7,352 bases of DNA from Thermodesulfovibrionales bacterium (lineage in GTDB: Bacteria > Nitrospirota > Thermodesulfovibrionia > Thermodesulfovibrionales > SM23-35), in contig JAGUWT010000299.1 in NCBI GenBank assembly GCA_020062205.1, positions 1-7,352 on the forward strand, read 5' to 3'. The stretch's first letter is position 1. Each line of letters starts with the position of its first letter. This document shows positions 7,124 through 7,352 of this stretch, piece after piece. The position numbers and the translations under genes were made by a program. Below the pieces are notes generated by a model, which searched no databases, had not been told where the DNA came from, and saw only the letters and a program-made list of their open reading frames with translations.

Positions 7124-7152
7124 AAATTACCACAGCACTGGCAAAGTGTCAA
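7124..7152 (-). promoter_or_regulatory. Sigma-70-like promoter of the HEAT/HD-GYP unit
   Basis: TTGACA (7152 to 7147, full consensus), a 17-base spacer, and TAATTT (7129 to 7124) preceded by TGG, which makes an extended -10. The -10 hexamer itself matches only 3 of 6 positions. The predicted start falls within a base or two of the A of the ATG at 7117, implying a leaderless or nearly leaderless message. Confidence 0.55.
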
Positions 7153-7155
7153 ACC

Positions 7156-7352
7156 TTATATGAGGGTTATTCGTCTCTCTCTGGCAAACCCTTTGATTAT
7201 TATTGATGCGGAGTGGAGTCTATGGAGTCTTGTGTTCCTCAATCGTATTGCTTTTGTGTCATTGTAGGGGAACTTTTCTCTTCTGATTTCAGCCTGTGTT
7301 CTCATGATTTCATGATATATACCCTTCAGAGAATCATTGTCAAGTGATTTCA
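7156..7352 (-). CDS. Possible C-terminal end of an unrecognised gene, cut by the window edge
   Basis: A minus-strand frame is open from the right edge to a TAA at 7156-7158, giving 64 residues without a start (an internal ATG gives 49). The peptide is charged and partly helical (IYHEIMRTQAEIRREKFPYND, then an Arg/Leu/His-rich tail ending in GFARERRITLI). I do not recognise a family. An open stretch this short can occur by chance, and the tail composition is not typical, so this may not be a gene. If real, it ends 38 bases before the HEAT start, and the HEAT promoter -35 begins just past its stop. Confidence 0.3.
   Translation of the reverse strand, partial: KSLDNDSLKGIYHEIMRTQAEIRREKFPYNDTKAIRLRNTRLHRLHSASIIIKGFARERRITLI

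Noticed and set aside
6885..7133. Alternative minus-strand frame overlapping the start of the HEAT gene
   Set aside because: It is in a different frame within a strongly supported gene, and its product has no recognisable features.

Overview
The window carries five complete genes, all read from the minus strand, plus an open frame cut by the right edge. They form two transcription units divided by a 227-base gap. The proteins are those of a Gram-negative (diderm) bacterium: two have lipoprotein signals that predict outer-membrane retention, and one is a CsgG-family outer-membrane protein. Base composition is moderate to AT-leaning. The mix of HEAT-repeat protein, HD-GYP protein, CsgG-type lipoprotein and SLH lipoprotein resembles Nitrospirota (Thermodesulfovibrio-like) or delta-proteobacterial lineages. 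That placement is an impression from gene style; there is no marker gene here.

Unit 1, in transcription order from the right: a HEAT-repeat protein (5447-7117), then an HD-GYP-type c-di-GMP phosphodiesterase homologue (4048-5457). The reading frames overlap by about 11 bases, which points to translational coupling. Both proteins appear to share the same N-terminal module of about 110 residues, followed by HEAT repeats in one and the HD-GYP domain in the other. A consensus -35 element with an extended -10 places the transcript start almost on the HEAT ATG, and no Shine-Dalgarno is visible, so this mRNA may be leaderless. About 13 bases past the HD-GYP stop lies a two-armed palindromic element (3969-4034) of the REP/BIME kind.

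Unit 2: a strong sigma-70-like promoter (3816-3843) drives an exported protein with a FlgT-N-like domain and a probable TolB/CsgG-fold middle (2606-3787). Next come a CsgG-family lipoprotein with a FlgT-C-like tail (1269-2489) and a lipoprotein with TPR-like helices and three SLH-like modules (24-1238). One protein is predicted periplasmic and two are predicted outer-membrane lipoproteins. The domain set looks like a FlgT-type assembly factor spread over two genes, together with a protein that could tie the outer membrane to the cell wall. No curli or flagellar structural genes are present, so the substrate or partner is unknown.

Three start sites should be moved from the longest reading frame to an internal codon with a better-spaced ribosome binding site: 1238, 3787 and 5457. 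No RNA genes, CRISPR arrays, insertion sequences or credible plus-strand genes were seen.
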